From contig NC_083577.1 of NCBI RefSeq assembly GCF_027579695.1, positions 65,659,741 through 65,723,740 of the forward strand: a stretch of 64,000 nucleotides of DNA, read 5' to 3'. The DNA is from Neoarius graeffei. Its lineage: Eukaryota > Chordata > Actinopteri > Siluriformes > Ariidae. A program made the position numbers and the translations under genes. The notes beneath the pieces were generated by a model, which had not been told where the DNA came from, made no database searches, and saw nothing but the letters and a program-made list of their open reading frames with translations. Of this stretch, positions 46,194 to 58,642 are shown in pieces. Position 1 is the stretch's first letter; each line of letters begins with the position of its first letter.

Positions 46194-46549
46194 TATGGGG
46201 CGCCGTTTAGATTTAGATTTAACATTTAGATTTAACATTTAGATTAAACATTTAGATTTAACATTTACTTTTAACATTTACTTTTAACATTTAGATTTAA
46301 TTTTTATATTTATATTTAAATTTAACATATATTTTTACATTTAGGTTTAACATTTAACATTTATTTGTAACATTTAACATTTATATATAACTATTTAAAA
46401 TATCTCTAAGATGACAAATATTGTTATAAATGTGCAAAAAGGGGAGTCTGAAAAATTCACACCGTTTTTAAAACACTGTTTTAAGCTAAATGTGACAAAA
46501 TGTTGCTGAAATTTTCAGCACGGACATGCTTTACAAACGGCGCCCCATA
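46194..46549. mobile_element. Short MITE with 15-bp perfect inverted ends and AT-rich core
   Basis: TATGGGGCGCCGTTT and AAACGGCGCCCCATA are flanked by TATGTC on both sides (46188-46193, 46550-46555). The core is built from imperfect (TTTAACATTTAGA) repeats. No coding capacity; superfamily uncertain. Confidence 0.8.
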
Positions 46550-46555
46550 TATGTC

Positions 46556-46943
46556 TAATGGAAATGAAGCTGAAGACATTTACAGGAATACCTGACCAAA
46601 AAAATGTGAAGCGTATTATGGGTGCCTTTTGCAACCTGTGCAAATGTTTCCTCTTTCAGTAAAAGTTATTTAAAGAACGATTTAGTGTGTAAAAAGTCCT
46701 ACAATTTGAATCATTTAAGTATCAGGCGTGCTCGGATATTTTAGATGTCACTTCATTTGTAAATGATGCAGTGCTGACTGTCATTGTTTATCTGTGGAAT
46801 AAAAAGTTAACAACATTAACAAAGCCCATCAAGGGATGGATATAATATGCCATTGTATATGAATATTTCACAAATGTACCATTTTCTCAAAACATACCAA
46901 ACACAACAGAGAATGACACGACAGTTCTTAGTTTCAGCAGAGA
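46556..46943. other. Sequence downstream of gcg
   Basis: No gene or transposon recognised between the MITE and the gcg poly(A) signal. Confidence 0.4.
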
Positions 46944-46949
46944 TTTATT
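46944..46949 (-). terminator. Poly(A) signal of gcg
   Basis: AATAAA on the - strand about 145 bp after the stop, the first canonical signal downstream, with T/G-rich sequence beyond it. Confidence 0.6.
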
Positions 46950-47093
46950 TCAAACACATTTTGTTTGCAGTGACAGCACAGTTCCTTATAAAATATAGTA
47001 TGACTGAATAGGATGGGCCAACAGAGTCTCGCATTGTGTCTCTTTCCAGTGTAAAAGGTATGGAGCGCTTCTCTCTTGCTGAAGGGAGCTTCT

Positions 47094-48173
<1,080 letters not shown>

Positions 48174-48322
48174 TCTGCTCTCTGAAAAGTACAAATCACG
48201 TTCAGTATATCAAAGAACAGATGCTCATAATTCTAATTCAGGTATCAAATTTGCTCACACTTAAATACAGAACACACAATAAGTTTTAACAGCAGTTTAA
48301 ATCCGTTAAACTCGGTTCCTAC

Positions 48323-48420
48323 CTGTAACTGCCAAAAGGAAGAAACAGAAAGATGATCGAGGGAGGGTGCTCGTGTACCGTATGCTGGTGTCTTATCAGG
48401 CTCCCAGGAGCGTTTCTTTG
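48323..48420 (-). other. gcg: gcg 5' non-coding exon 1 (start inferred)
   Basis: A donor gtagga (48322-48317) follows ...ggcagttacag, and a TATA box lies about 30 bp upstream of 48420. The transcription start is inferred from TATA spacing only. Confidence 0.6.
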
Positions 48421-48442
48421 TCCCTTGCCTGGCACAGTGTGT

Positions 48443-48450
48443 CTTATATA
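48443..48450 (-). promoter_or_regulatory. TATA box of gcg
   Basis: TATATAAG on the - strand, about 270 bp upstream of the gcg ATG and ahead of the proposed exon 1. A (CA/TG)-rich microsatellite begins about 35 bp further upstream (48482-48550). Confidence 0.65.
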
Positions 48451-48481
48451 GAGAAACCCATCTATCGACAGGTCGCTCTGG

Positions 48482-48550
48482 TAACACACACACATACAAA
48501 CACACGCATACAGACGCACACACTTGCACAAACACGCACATATGCACACG
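48482..48550. repeat. (CA)-rich microsatellite upstream of gcg
   Basis: Interrupted CA repeats (acacacacacatacaaacac ...) within 100 bp of the gcg TATA box. Confidence 0.85.
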
Positions 48551-48984
48551 TATACCTGTTACTCTCAATCCATTAGTCAAGTCTCCATTTCAATGCACTG
48601 GACATATTTGCAGTGTGACAAATGAGATGCGGCAATGTCCATGTAAGCTAAAAAACTGTCACTAGTGAGCAGAGATCAAACATGATGCCATCCTGACAAA
48701 TAAAGTGATTCATTTCAGTTTCCAGGGAATTGAGTACTTTCCACTGAAGTAAGTGATGTAGACTGACAGAGAATTAAAGCAATGTCTTTTGGTTTTAAGC
48801 TTTGTAAATACTGGACAATGATTGTCTCTATGGGCCAATTTATAGGTCCAGTATATGCCCATAGTTTACCTTTGGCTTATCCGTGTCTGAAAAATACATT
48901 TAAAAGATATAAGCAACTAATGCCACTGAGTTCAGAATCTGGCATTTGAAAAGCGACACTATCTTATAGTGCTATTACTCTTCA
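48551..48984. other. 5' flank of gcg
   Basis: Non-repetitive; may contain distal promoter elements, but no motif could be assigned with confidence. Confidence 0.35.
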
Positions 48985-49215
48985 TTCATTCATCTACAAT
49001 GATCCTGGTCAGCATCACAGTGGTGCTGAAACTAAATCACTGAGCGTGAAGCAGGGACCATTGAAAGACACAAATTCACGCACACCTCTGGGCAATTTAG
49101 TGTAGCCAGTCCACCTACATGCATGTTTTTGAGAGGTGAATGGACACCAAAGGAAACCCACATGGACTTGAGTCCATGGAGCTGTGTCAGTGCTACCTAC
49201 TGTACCACCATGCCT
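48985..49215 (-). mobile_element. Highly degenerate SINE
   Basis: Weak match to the inverted major SINE (caatttagtgtagccagtcc; tgctacctactgtaccacca). Confidence 0.5.
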
Positions 49216-49307
49216 CTTAGTGGAACTCTAATGTTGACTAATACACAGTATATAATACAGTAAAATGTTAATAAATTAGATACATTTAGAAAAAGCATAA
49301 ATCTGGG

Positions 49308-49582
49308 TGGTGCAGTGGTTATCACTGTCGTATCACAGAAAGAAGGTTCTAGGTTTGAATCCCACGGCTGATAGTGGCCTTTCTGTGTGGTTTGCATGTT
49401 CTCCCCATGTCTGCATGGGTATCCTCTGGGTGCTCTGGTTTCTCCTACAGTTCAAAGACATGCAGGTTAGGTAAAATACCCAGCCACTGGGGTTGCACAA
49501 GCCAGTGCATACTTAATGCTGGTCCCAAGGCCGGATAGATTGGGGAGGGTTGTGTCAGGATGGGCATCTGGTGTGAAACCTA
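49308..49582 (+). mobile_element. Degenerate SINE with RTE-like tail, interrupted by a Tc1 element
   Basis: The SINE head (ggtggtgcagtggttatcac) passes into a different tail (ggttgtgtcaggatgggcat). This resumes after the Tc1 insertion at 51191 (tatgccaaaacaaattatgc) and ends near 51568 (gaccccgaacaggagcagct). Confidence 0.7.
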
Positions 49583-51190
49583 CAGATGTGGTCAGAAGTT
49601 TACATACAGTGACATGAATGTCATGGCAATATTTGGACTTTCAGTAATTTCTTTGAACTGTTCTCTTTCTGTGGCAGAATGTACAGCATACATCTTTAAT
49701 TAAAAAAACATTATAATTTGGTGCACAAGTTTTAATTTTCTTTGGGTTTTCTGAAATCAACACAGGGTCAAAATTATACATACAGGGTCAAAAATATACA
49801 TACAACACACCTAATATTTGGGTAAAATGTCTCTTCGCAAGATTCACCCTGACCAAACATTTTTGTTTACCATGAAAAAGCTTCTGGCAGAATTCTGATT
49901 GGATATTTAACGACTCTTCGTGATAGAATTGGTAGAGTTCAAGTAATTTTTTTTTCTTGGCATGGACTCGACTTATAAGCACGGTCCATATATTTTCAAT
50001 AGGGTTGAAGTCAGGACTTGTTTTAAGCTTAAAGTTACCCTGCTTTATCTTCCACAACCAGCTCTGATGCATGTTTGGGTTCACTGTCCTGTTGTAACTC
50101 CCAAGTCCCAAGTTGTGTTTAAGTTTCTGATGGTTTATGCTGAAGAATTCTGAGGTAGTCCTCCTTCTTTATTATTCCATCCACTTTGTGCAATGAACCA
50201 GTTCCACTGTCAGCAAAACAGCCCCAGAACATGATGATCCTACCACCACCACCAGCTGGTACAGTGTACATGGTGGTCATTGTGGCCAAACAATTCAATC
50301 TTTGTCTCATATGACCATACAGCTATCCTCCAGAAGGCCTTTTCTTTGTCCATGTGGTCAGCTTCAAACTTTAGTTAAACTTGAAGGTGTCAATTTTGGA
50401 GTGGGGGTTATTTCTTGGATAGCAGCCTCTTAGTCCATGGTGATCTGAACTGTAAACAGTGATCCATCAGCTTCCAGTTCATGGCAGGGTTGTGCCATGG
50501 TGGCTCCCAGGTTGTTCCTGACCATCCAAACGAATTTCCTTTCAGCTGAGGGTGGCAGTTTGGGGTGTCTTGAAGCAAAGTGGATTGGCAAAGTGACTAC
50601 ACCTCACAATAACTTGCATACAATTGTTTGAACAATTTGTTCAAACAATTGTTTGAACAAATTGTTGGAATTTGCAGTTGTTTAGAAATGGCTCTAAGAG
50701 ACATTCCGGAGTTGTGTACATCTGCAATCCTCTTTCTCAGATCTGCACTGAGCTCCTTGGACTTTCCCATTGTGTGTGTTGGTCAATTCAATGAGTGCTG
50801 TAAACAAACCCTTTTTATGAAGGCACAGAGTAGCTACCAGCTGTAGTCAATCATGATCACTAACAGAAAGTTAAGAGACCTCAGCCTTGGCAAGATAAAA
50901 GATATTTTGGAAGTTTCAGCACCTCTGAATTAATAATCTAAGTGAGCGTATGTAAATTTTTGACTCTGTATGTATAATTTTGACCCTGTGTTGATTTCAG
51001 AAAACCCAAAGAAAATTAAAACTTTTGCACCAAATTCTAATGTTTTTTTAATTAAAGATATATGCTGTATAATCATTCCGCCACAGAAAAAGAACAGTTC
51101 AAAGAAATTACTGAAAGCCCAAATATTGCCATGACATTCATATCCAAGATGACATTCATGTCACTGTATGTAAACTTCTGACCACAACTG
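49583..51190 (-). mobile_element. Tc1/mariner element, family D
   Basis: CAGATGTGGTCAGAAGTTTA at the left, inverse at the right (taaacttctgaccacaactg), TA on both sides (49581-49582, 51191-51192). Inserted inside an older SINE/RTE-tail repeat. Confidence 0.9.
49800..50880 (-). pseudogene. Tc1 transposase, heavily decayed (family D)
   Basis: - strand pieces: PAGGGGRIIMFWGCFADSGT (catalytic core) at 50119-50310 and SPDFNPIENIWTVLISRVHA at 49788-50111, in different frames with several stops. Confidence 0.85.
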
Positions 51191-51238
51191 TATGCCAAAA
51201 CAAATTATGCGGAACAGATATGCTGTGGTATAATAAGG

Positions 51239-51527
51239 TGAGGGCCTTTCTGTGTGGAGTTTGCATGTTCTCCCTGTGTCTGCATGGGTTTCCTCCGGGT
51301 GCTCTGGTTTCCCCCACAGTCCAAAGACATGCAGGTTAGGCTAATTGGTGGCTCTAAATTGACCATAGGTGTGAATGTGAGTGTGAATGGTTGTTTGTCT
51401 CTGTGTGTCAGCCCTGCAATAACCTGGTGACTTGTCCAGGGTGTACCCTGCCTCTCGCCTATAGTTAGCTGGGATAGGCTCCAGCTTGCCTGCGACCCTG
51501 TAGAACAGGATAAACAGCTATGGATGG
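51239..51527 (+). mobile_element. 5'-truncated SINE
   Basis: Major family from agggcctttctgtgtggagt to aacagctatggatgg, inserted in the RTE-like tail sequence (ctgctgtggt occurs on each side). Confidence 0.85.
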
Positions 51528-51601
51528 ATCTGCTGTGGTGACCCCGAACAGGAGCAGCTGAAAGAAGACCTTGAAGACCATAAATCTATCTTGTTTCAGT
51601 A

Positions 51602-52818
51602 TAGTGGATATAAAAAGTCTACACATCCCTACTAAAATAGTAGTTTTTTTGTGATAAAAAATGAAACCAGCATAAGTAGTGTCAGAACTTATTCCACCTT
51701 TACTGCAAAATTGCAATCTATACAAAGAAGGTGAAAACAAATCAGAAACTGTTTAGCAAAAAAAGGAAAAAAGAAAATTATACAAAAACCTGGTTGCATT
51801 AGTGTGCACACCCCTAAACTAACACTTAGTTAAACACTTTTTTTACATTACATTACATGGCATTTAGCAGACACTCTTATCCAGAGTGATGTACAACGAG
51901 TTTATTTTGATTTTATTTCAGTACTCAGTCTTTTTGGGTAAGAGTCTATCAGTTTGGTACATCTAGACTTGGCCATTTTTGCCAACTCCTCCTAGCAAAA
52001 ATTTACCAGATCTGTCAAATTGTGAGGACATCTCCTGTGCACAGCTGTTTTCAGGTCACCCCACAGATTTTCAATTAGATTAATGTCTGGGCTCTGGTTG
52101 AGCCATTCCAGAACATCTATCCTCTTTTGGTGAAGTCATTGCTTTGTTGATTTAGATGTATGCTTTGGATTGTTGTCATGCTGAAAGGTGAAGTTCTTCT
52201 TCATCTTCATCTTCCTAGCAGATGCTTAAAGGTTTTGCCAACATAGACTGATATTTGGAGTGATTCATGGTTCCATCCACCTTGACTAAAACCCCAGTTC
52301 CAGCTGAAGCAAAGCAGCCCCAAAGTATGATGCTGTCACCGCCATGCTTCACTGTGGGTATGGTGTTCTTCTGATGATGTGCTGTTATTTTTTGCCAAAC
52401 ATACCTTTTGGAATTATAGCAAAATAGTTCAACCATGGTCTCATCAGACCATTATACATTTTTCCACATGGTGGTAGGAGACTGGATGCACCTTTTTGCA
52501 AAGTTTAACCAGGCTTGGATGCTTTTCTTTGCTACCCTATCCCACAACCCAGAAGACATATGAAGAGTACAACTGATTGTTGTTACATGTAGGGAACAAC
52601 CGGTACTTTCCAGGAAATCCTACAGCTCCTTTAATGTTGCTGTAGGCCTCTTGGTGGCCTCCTCGTCTTCTCATCAATCTTGGAGGGACATCCTGATCTT
52701 GGTAGAATCACTGTTGGACATATTTTCTCCACTTGTTGACTGTCTTCACTGTGCTTGATGGGATGTTTAATGCTTTGGATACTTTTTTGTACTCCTGCCC
52801 TAATTGATACCTTTCAAT
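51602..52818 (-). mobile_element. Tc1/mariner element, family E, 3'-truncated
   Basis: The left end tagtggatataaaaagtcta is typical of a Tc1 family. The transposase is on the - strand; a readable piece at 52215-52436 has IPTVKHGGDSIILWGCFASA. The right terminal repeat is missing, cut where LINE sequence starts. Confidence 0.75.
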
Positions 52819-54111
52819 GAGTCAAGTCAAGTCAAGTTTATTTGTATAGCGCTTTTAACAATAAACATTGTCACAAAGCAGCTTTACAGAATTTGAATGA
52901 CTTAAAATATGAGCTAATTTTATCCCTAATCTATTCCCAATGAGCACGCCTGTGGCGACGGTGGCAAGGAAAATCTCCATCAGACGATATGAGGAAGAAA
53001 CCTCGAGAGGAACCAAACTCAAAAGGGAACCCATCCTCATTTGGGCAACAACAGACAACATGACTATAACATTAACAGTCCTAACATAAAGTCAGCTTTG
53101 TTGATGCTATAATTCCCCCACCGACAGAAACCTGAGTGCAAAACCATTCAATACAACCACAGTCCCAAAGTCAGCAAGTCAACTGCAGTCCCCAGCCACA
53201 AAAGCACCACCGTAAGAGTCCAGAGCGTCCTCCAGACGTGACCCCCAACTGTCCACATGGGGCCGCCCTCCACAGGAGCGATGCGATGAGACTCCAACCA
53301 GACACAGGGTACCAGGAGGGATCAGGCAGGTCCGAGGAGCAGAAGAGGTCAGCATCTCAATCCCAGGACCGACATGTAACTCAGAGGGATAGATTTGGGG
53401 GGGGAGAAAACACAGGTTGTTAGGTATGCCCAATGTCACCTGAATAAGTAGGAACAGTATACATATTGCACTGAGTACAAGCAGGGACTCCGGCAACTAA
53501 CTATGACAGCATAACTAAAAGGGGAGAGCCAGAAGGTAACACAGGCATGAGGGAGCCCCGGGACATAAAGCAGCCAGCCACTACACTGTCAACAAACTCA
53601 AGTGAGCAAGCAAGTGGGGGACTGACAACATCCATACATCCCAGTTTACCAAAACACTCTATGTCTGAGGACCCTCCAGATCTACACCTTTACCTCATAA
53701 ACACCATTAACAAAAGGCTTGATGAAACAGATATGTTTTCAGCCTAGACTTAAACACTGAGACTGTGTCTGATTCCTGAACATTACTTGGAAGGCTGTTC
53801 CATAACTGTGGGGCTTTGTAAGAAAAGGCTCTGCCCCCTGATGTAGCCTTCACTATACAAGGTACCAGCAGATAGCCTGCACCTTTTGATCTAAGTAGGC
53901 GTGGCAGGTCATAGAGGAGCAGAAGTTCACTCAGGTACTATGGTGCAAGACCATTCAGTGCTTTAAAGGTCAATAGTAGTATTTTATAGTCAATATGAAA
54001 TTTGATTGGGAGCCAATGCAATGTGGATAAGACAGGGGTGATGTGGTCATATTTTCTAGTTCTAGTAAGGACTCTTGCTGCTGCATTTTGAACTAACTGG
54101 AGCTTGTTTAG
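52819..54111 (-). mobile_element. L2-like LINE, 3' part (outer element)
   Basis: The 3' UTR ends in ttgacttgacttgact on the - strand. The reverse-transcriptase C-terminal region reads LVQNAAARVLTRTRKYDHIT, VLSTLHWLPIKFHIDYKILL and GRAFSYKAPQLWNSLPSNVQ (about 54100-53740), with one stop near 53940. The coding region resumes at 57630 beyond the inserted LINE. Confidence 0.82.
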
Positions 54112-54369
54112 ATTAGATTAGATTAGATTAGATTAGATTAGATTAGATTAGATTAGATTAGATTAGATAAAACTTTATTGATCCCTTTGGGAGGGTTCCC
54201 TCAGGGAAATTAAGATTCCAGCAGCATCATTACAGATAAACAGAGAAAAGAAATAGAGAAAACTTCTAGATAAATTAAAATAAATTATTTACATATACAA
54301 ATATAAAAGAATAAGATATGGGGAAGAGAGGAAGGGGAGGGGGGGAGGGGGCAGAAGTGGGGTTAGGGT

Positions 54370-54372
<3 letters not shown>

Positions 54373-54412
<40 letters not shown>
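54373..54412. repeat. (TG)n microsatellite in LINE 3' UTR
   Basis: About 20 units. Confidence 0.95.
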
Positions 54413-54414
<2 letters not shown>

Positions 54415-54518
54415 AAGCAGGAAAGATTGCACTTTATATTGCACATTATATTGCACATTGTCTGGTATTGCTTATTGTTAGGCTAGGCTACTGCTCCTTC
54501 CCGTCCTCTGTCCTCCTG

Positions 54519-57424
54519 TTACCCCTCCTCCCCCCCCCCCAGAGAGGAGTTGTACAGTCTGATGGCGTGAGGGACAAAGGAGTTTTTGAGTCTGTTCATC
54601 CTGCACTTGGGAAGGAGCATTTTGTCACTGAACAGGCTCCTCTGGTTGCTGATGATGGTGTGCAGAGGGTGACTGGTTTCATCCATGATGTTCAATAGTT
54701 TGTCCATAGACCTCTTCTCTGCCACCGTCACCAGAGAGTCCAGCTTCATGCCAACCACAGAGCCGGCCCGCCTGATCAGTTTGTCCAGCCTGGATGTGTC
54801 CTTCTTGGATGTGCTGCCCCCCCAGCACACCACGGTGTAAAACAGGACACTGGCGACCACAGACTGATAGAACATTCACAGAAGTTTCCTGCAGATGTTA
54901 TAGGACCGCAGCCTCCTAAGGAAGTATAGCCTGCTCTGTCCCTTCCTGTATAAGTGATTGGTGTTGCAAGTCCAGTCCAGCTTGCTGTCCAGCCACAGCC
55001 CGAGGTACTTGTAGGAATCCACAGCCTCCACCTCGACTCCCTCGATCAGAACTGGTCGTGACCTTGGTTTGGACCTCCCAAAGTCAATGACCAGCTCCTT
55101 GGTCTTTGAGGTGTTGAGCTGCAGATGGTTCCTGTTACACCACACAGCAAAGTCCCTCACTAGGCTCCTATACTCCTCCTCTCTGTCATCACTGATACAC
55201 CCAACGATGGCTGTGTCATCGGCAAACTTCTGAATGTGACACAGCTCTGAGTTGTAGCAGAAGTCCGCGGTGTACAGGGTGAAGAGAAGGGGGCCAGCAC
55301 CGTGCCCTGGGGTGCTCTGGTGCTGCTAATTACAGTGTCAGACGTGATCAGCCTGACGTACTGCGGCCTGTCAGTGAGGTAGCTGGAGATCCAGGTGAAC
55401 AGGCAGGGGTCCACTCACATCCTGTTCAGTTTGTCCTGAAGCGGTAGGGTCTGGATGGTGTTGAAGGCACTTGAGAAGTCCAAGAAGAGGATCCTCACTG
55501 TGCCATTTCCCTTATCCAGATGCGAGTGGGCTTGGTGTAGCAGGTAGAGGATGGTGTCTTCCACACCAACACCTGCCCGGTACGCAAACTGCAGACAGTC
55601 CTGGGCATGTTGTACCTGGGGTCTGAGGAGGCTGAGGAAAAGCCGCTCCAACGTCTCCATCAGATGTGAAGTGAGTGCCACCGGTCGGAAGTCGTTCAGC
55701 TCGCTGGGACAATTCTTTTTGGGAACTGGAACAATACACGATGTCTTCCAGAGGGTTGGCACTCTCCCCAGCTGCAGGCTGAGGTTGAAGATGCATTGGA
55801 GTGGTTCACCCAGTTCAGCAGCGCAGGTCTTCAGTAGTCATGGACACACCTTGTCTGGGCCTGCTGGTTTCCTGGGGTGAAGCTTCCTCAGTTGGCCTCT
55901 GATCTGGTCTGCAGTAATGCATAGAGGAGTCTGTGTTGTGGTGGGGGAGGAGGAGGAGGAGGAGGCTGCTGTGATGACTGGGGGGAGGTGTGTTGAGGGA
56001 AGAAGGAGAGATGGCTGCAGTGAGGGAGAGGGTGGGGGGACGTGGGCTGGTTGAACCGATTGAAGAAGTCATTCAACTCATTCGCCCTCTCCACTGTCCC
56101 CTCAATGACTCTGGTCTTTGTATTGTGGCCTGTGATGGTTTTCACACCTTCCCAGACCTCCCTCATGCTGTTCTCCTTCAGCTTCTGCTCCACCTTTCTC
56201 CTGTAGCTGTCCTTAGCTTCCCTCATGCAGCGTTTCACCTCCTGCTGTGCTGCTTTCATCGCCTCCCTATCCCTGCTCCTGAAGGCGGTCTTCTTCCTGT
56301 TGAGGACAGCTTTGACTTCCTGTGTTACCCATGGCTTGTTATTAGGGTAACACTGTACAGTCTTAGTGGGGGAGACCACGTCTGCACAGAAGTTGAGGTA
56401 ATCTGTCAGACAGTGTGTCAGCCCCTCTATGTCCTCACAGTGTGGGCTAAGCAGCACATCCCAGTCTGTGATGTCATAGCAGTCTCTGAGGCCATCTTCC
56501 ATTTCAAGGGACCACCTCCTGATGGAGCTAGTTGTTGCAGGCTGCCTTTGAACCGGGGGGTGTACGTCGGCTGTAGAAGAACTAGGTTGTGGTCAGACTT
56601 CCCTAGTGGGGGGAGGGGTGTGACTCTGTATGCATCCCTCACATTAGCATACACCAAGTCAATTGTCCTGTTGTTCCTTGTTGGACAATCCACAGCCTGG
56701 TAAAAAGCAGCCAAAGTAGAGTCCAAAGTAGCGTGATTAAAGTCCCCAGAAATGATGATAAATGCCTCAGGGTGCTGTGTCTGCAGCCTTGCTGTGACAG
56801 AGTGAATCCTCTCACATGCAGCGGCTGCGTCTGCCCTCGGAGGGATGTAAACACAGATGGTGATCACGTGACTGAACTCCCTCGGCAGATAATATGCCCG
56901 CAGGCTAACAGCTAGCAGCTCCAAGTCCGGGCAACATAAAACTGTCTTTACGGAGATATGTCCCAGGTTACACCAGTGGTTGTTAACATAAATGTGAGTC
57001 CCCCACCTTTGCTTTTCCCGCATGTGTTAGTGTCTCTGTTGGCTCTCACAGCAGTGAATCCCTGCAGGTCCATGTTAGCATCCTGTACAAGGTGTGTTAG
57101 CCATGTCTCTGTAAAGATAAATAAGCCGCTCTCCCGATAAATCCGCTGGTTGTTCAGAGCGGATAGCTCGTTGACTTTATTCGACAGCGAGTTCACATTC
57201 CCCCTGATAACGGAGGGAATGGATGGTTTGTAGCGCCGCCGGTTGTCCGCTAGCCTAGCCTTTAGCTTAGCTCCAGATTTGCAGCCCCTGGGTTTCCTTC
57301 TCAGCTCGGCCAGGATGGGGTGTCGTATCCCGGCTCGTCCCATTGTTTTCAGGGCCAGCAGCTCCTCTCTCAAATATGTGAGAAAACTGGCTCCTGGTTG
57401 CATGTTAAAGTTAAATATATCCAT
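54519..57424 (-). pseudogene. LINE endonuclease/reverse transcriptase, frameshifted
   Basis: In order on the - strand: MDIFNFNMQPGASFLTYLRE and IRGNVNSLSNKVNELSALNN (endonuclease start), IFTETWLT, then IIISGDFNHATLDSTL and KSDHNLVLL (endonuclease catalytic GDFN and SDH motifs). Next come KTSCIVPVPKK and DFSSAFNTIQ (RT), RAPQGTVLAP, the catalytic KFADDTAIVG box near 55215, and a terminal FVPHAIRLYN region. Frame changes near 56960, 56510, 55860 and 55340 and a stop near 55416 make it non-functional. Confidence 0.88.
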
Positions 57425-57551
57425 GTTATATAGTTAAACACACTATGTCTTCATAAGAAGAGCAAAAAAGTAAAAAAAAAGGTGGAAAAAAGAGGTTTAA
57501 AGAGCTAAAAACTACAGAGCTACTGGAGAGGCAGCCATCGCACACAGCGCC

Positions 57552-57555
<4 letters not shown>

Positions 57556-57618
<63 letters not shown>
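57556..57618. repeat. (AT)n at the LINE 5' junction
   Basis: About 31 AT units exactly between the inserted LINE and the resumed outer LINE. Confidence 0.95.
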
Positions 57619-57622
<4 letters not shown>

Positions 57623-57840
57623 TTATTGGAACATCCAGACAGTAAGGCATTACAATAATCCAACCTGGAGGTAACGAAAGCATGAACTAGTTTTTCCGCG
57701 TCATGTAGTAACATTAAATTTCTTATCTTAGCAATATTTCTGAGATGAAAGAAGGCTATCCGGGTAATCTTATCACTGTGAGTTTCGAATGAAAGACTGT
57801 GGTCAATTCTGAATTCTGAATTCTCTGATTCTGAATCTTC
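57619..57840 (-). mobile_element. L2-like LINE, 5' continuation of outer element
   Basis: The - strand reads AEKLVHAFVTSRLDYCNALL then SGCSNKC, directly preceding the LQLVQNAAARV block at 54100. This shows the two pieces were one element. Confidence 0.82.
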
Positions 57841-57993
57841 TAATTCAGTGGGTTTTCTTTATTTTTATTCATTAAAAGACACTTCATGTCTTAAAGTAAT
57901 GATGGGTGTTGTTTCTCTTTACTTAGTTGAGTGGTTCTTGACATAATATAGATCACTACAGTTGTAGAATAAGGCTATTTACTGTATTTTTAT

Positions 57994-58640
57994 GCCTCTG
58001 CCACCTTAAGGTGCAGGAGGCATTATGTTTTCGGGTTGTCCGTCTGTCCGTACATCCGTCCGTCCGTGCGTGCGTGCTTGCGTGCGTCCGTCCCGAAACC
58101 TTGTGAACACGATATCTCAAAGGCTAATGAAAGGAATTTCACCAAACTTTCACATTTTCTGCATTTGGGGACAAACATGAACTGATTAGATTTTGATGTT
58201 AAAAGGTCACAGGTCAAGATTACTGTGAGGTCAAATGTCTGTCCCCAAACTTTGTGAACACCATATCTCAAAGACTAATGCAAGGAATTTCACCAAACTT
58301 TCACCATTTGTGCACTTTGGGACAAAGATGAAATGATTAGATTTTGAGATCAAAAGGTCTAAGGTCAAGGTCACTGTGAGGTCAAATGTCTGTCTGGAAA
58401 CCTTGTGAACACAATATCTCCAAGGCAAATGAAAGGAATTTCACCGAACTTTCACCATTTGTGCATTTGGGGACAAAGATAAACTGATTAGATTTTGAGA
58501 TCAAAAGGTCTAAGGCCAAGGTTACTGTGAGGTCAAATGTCTGTCCAAAAACCTTGTGAACACAATATCTCCAAGGCAAATGAAAGGAATTTCACCAAAC
58601 CTTCACCATTTGTGTGCTTTGGGACAAACATGAACTGATT
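57994..58640. repeat. Dispersed repeat with ~151-bp tandem units
   Basis: After gcctctgccaccttaaggtg and a CCGT/GCGT-rich patch, three to four units follow with aaggaatttcaccaaacttt, gggacaaa and aaggtca motifs, beginning near 58114, 58265, 58416 and 58567. It is cut at 58642 by a Gypsy LTR. Confidence 0.85.
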
Positions 58641-58642
58641 TG

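Larger units (their letters stand above)
54112..57555 (-). mobile_element. CR1/L2-group LINE, near full length, inserted into the outer LINE
   Basis: The 3' end is a (GATTA)n tract (54112-54168) next to aaactttattgatccctttg. The 5' side starts about 57555 (gcgctgtgtgcgatggctgc on the - strand). It encodes endonuclease then reverse transcriptase on the - strand with several frameshifts. Confidence 0.85.

Noticed and set aside
54112-54168. Telomere-like repeat array
   Set aside because: The unit is GATTA, not TTAGGG, and it is the 3' tail of a LINE.
55990-56703. 237-residue + strand ORF
   Set aside because: Antisense of the LINE endonuclease/RT region; the - strand reading has the catalytic motifs.
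58023-58579. Three similar - strand ORFs (FGQTFDLTVTL...)
   Set aside because: Products of the 151-bp tandem repeat in shifting frames.
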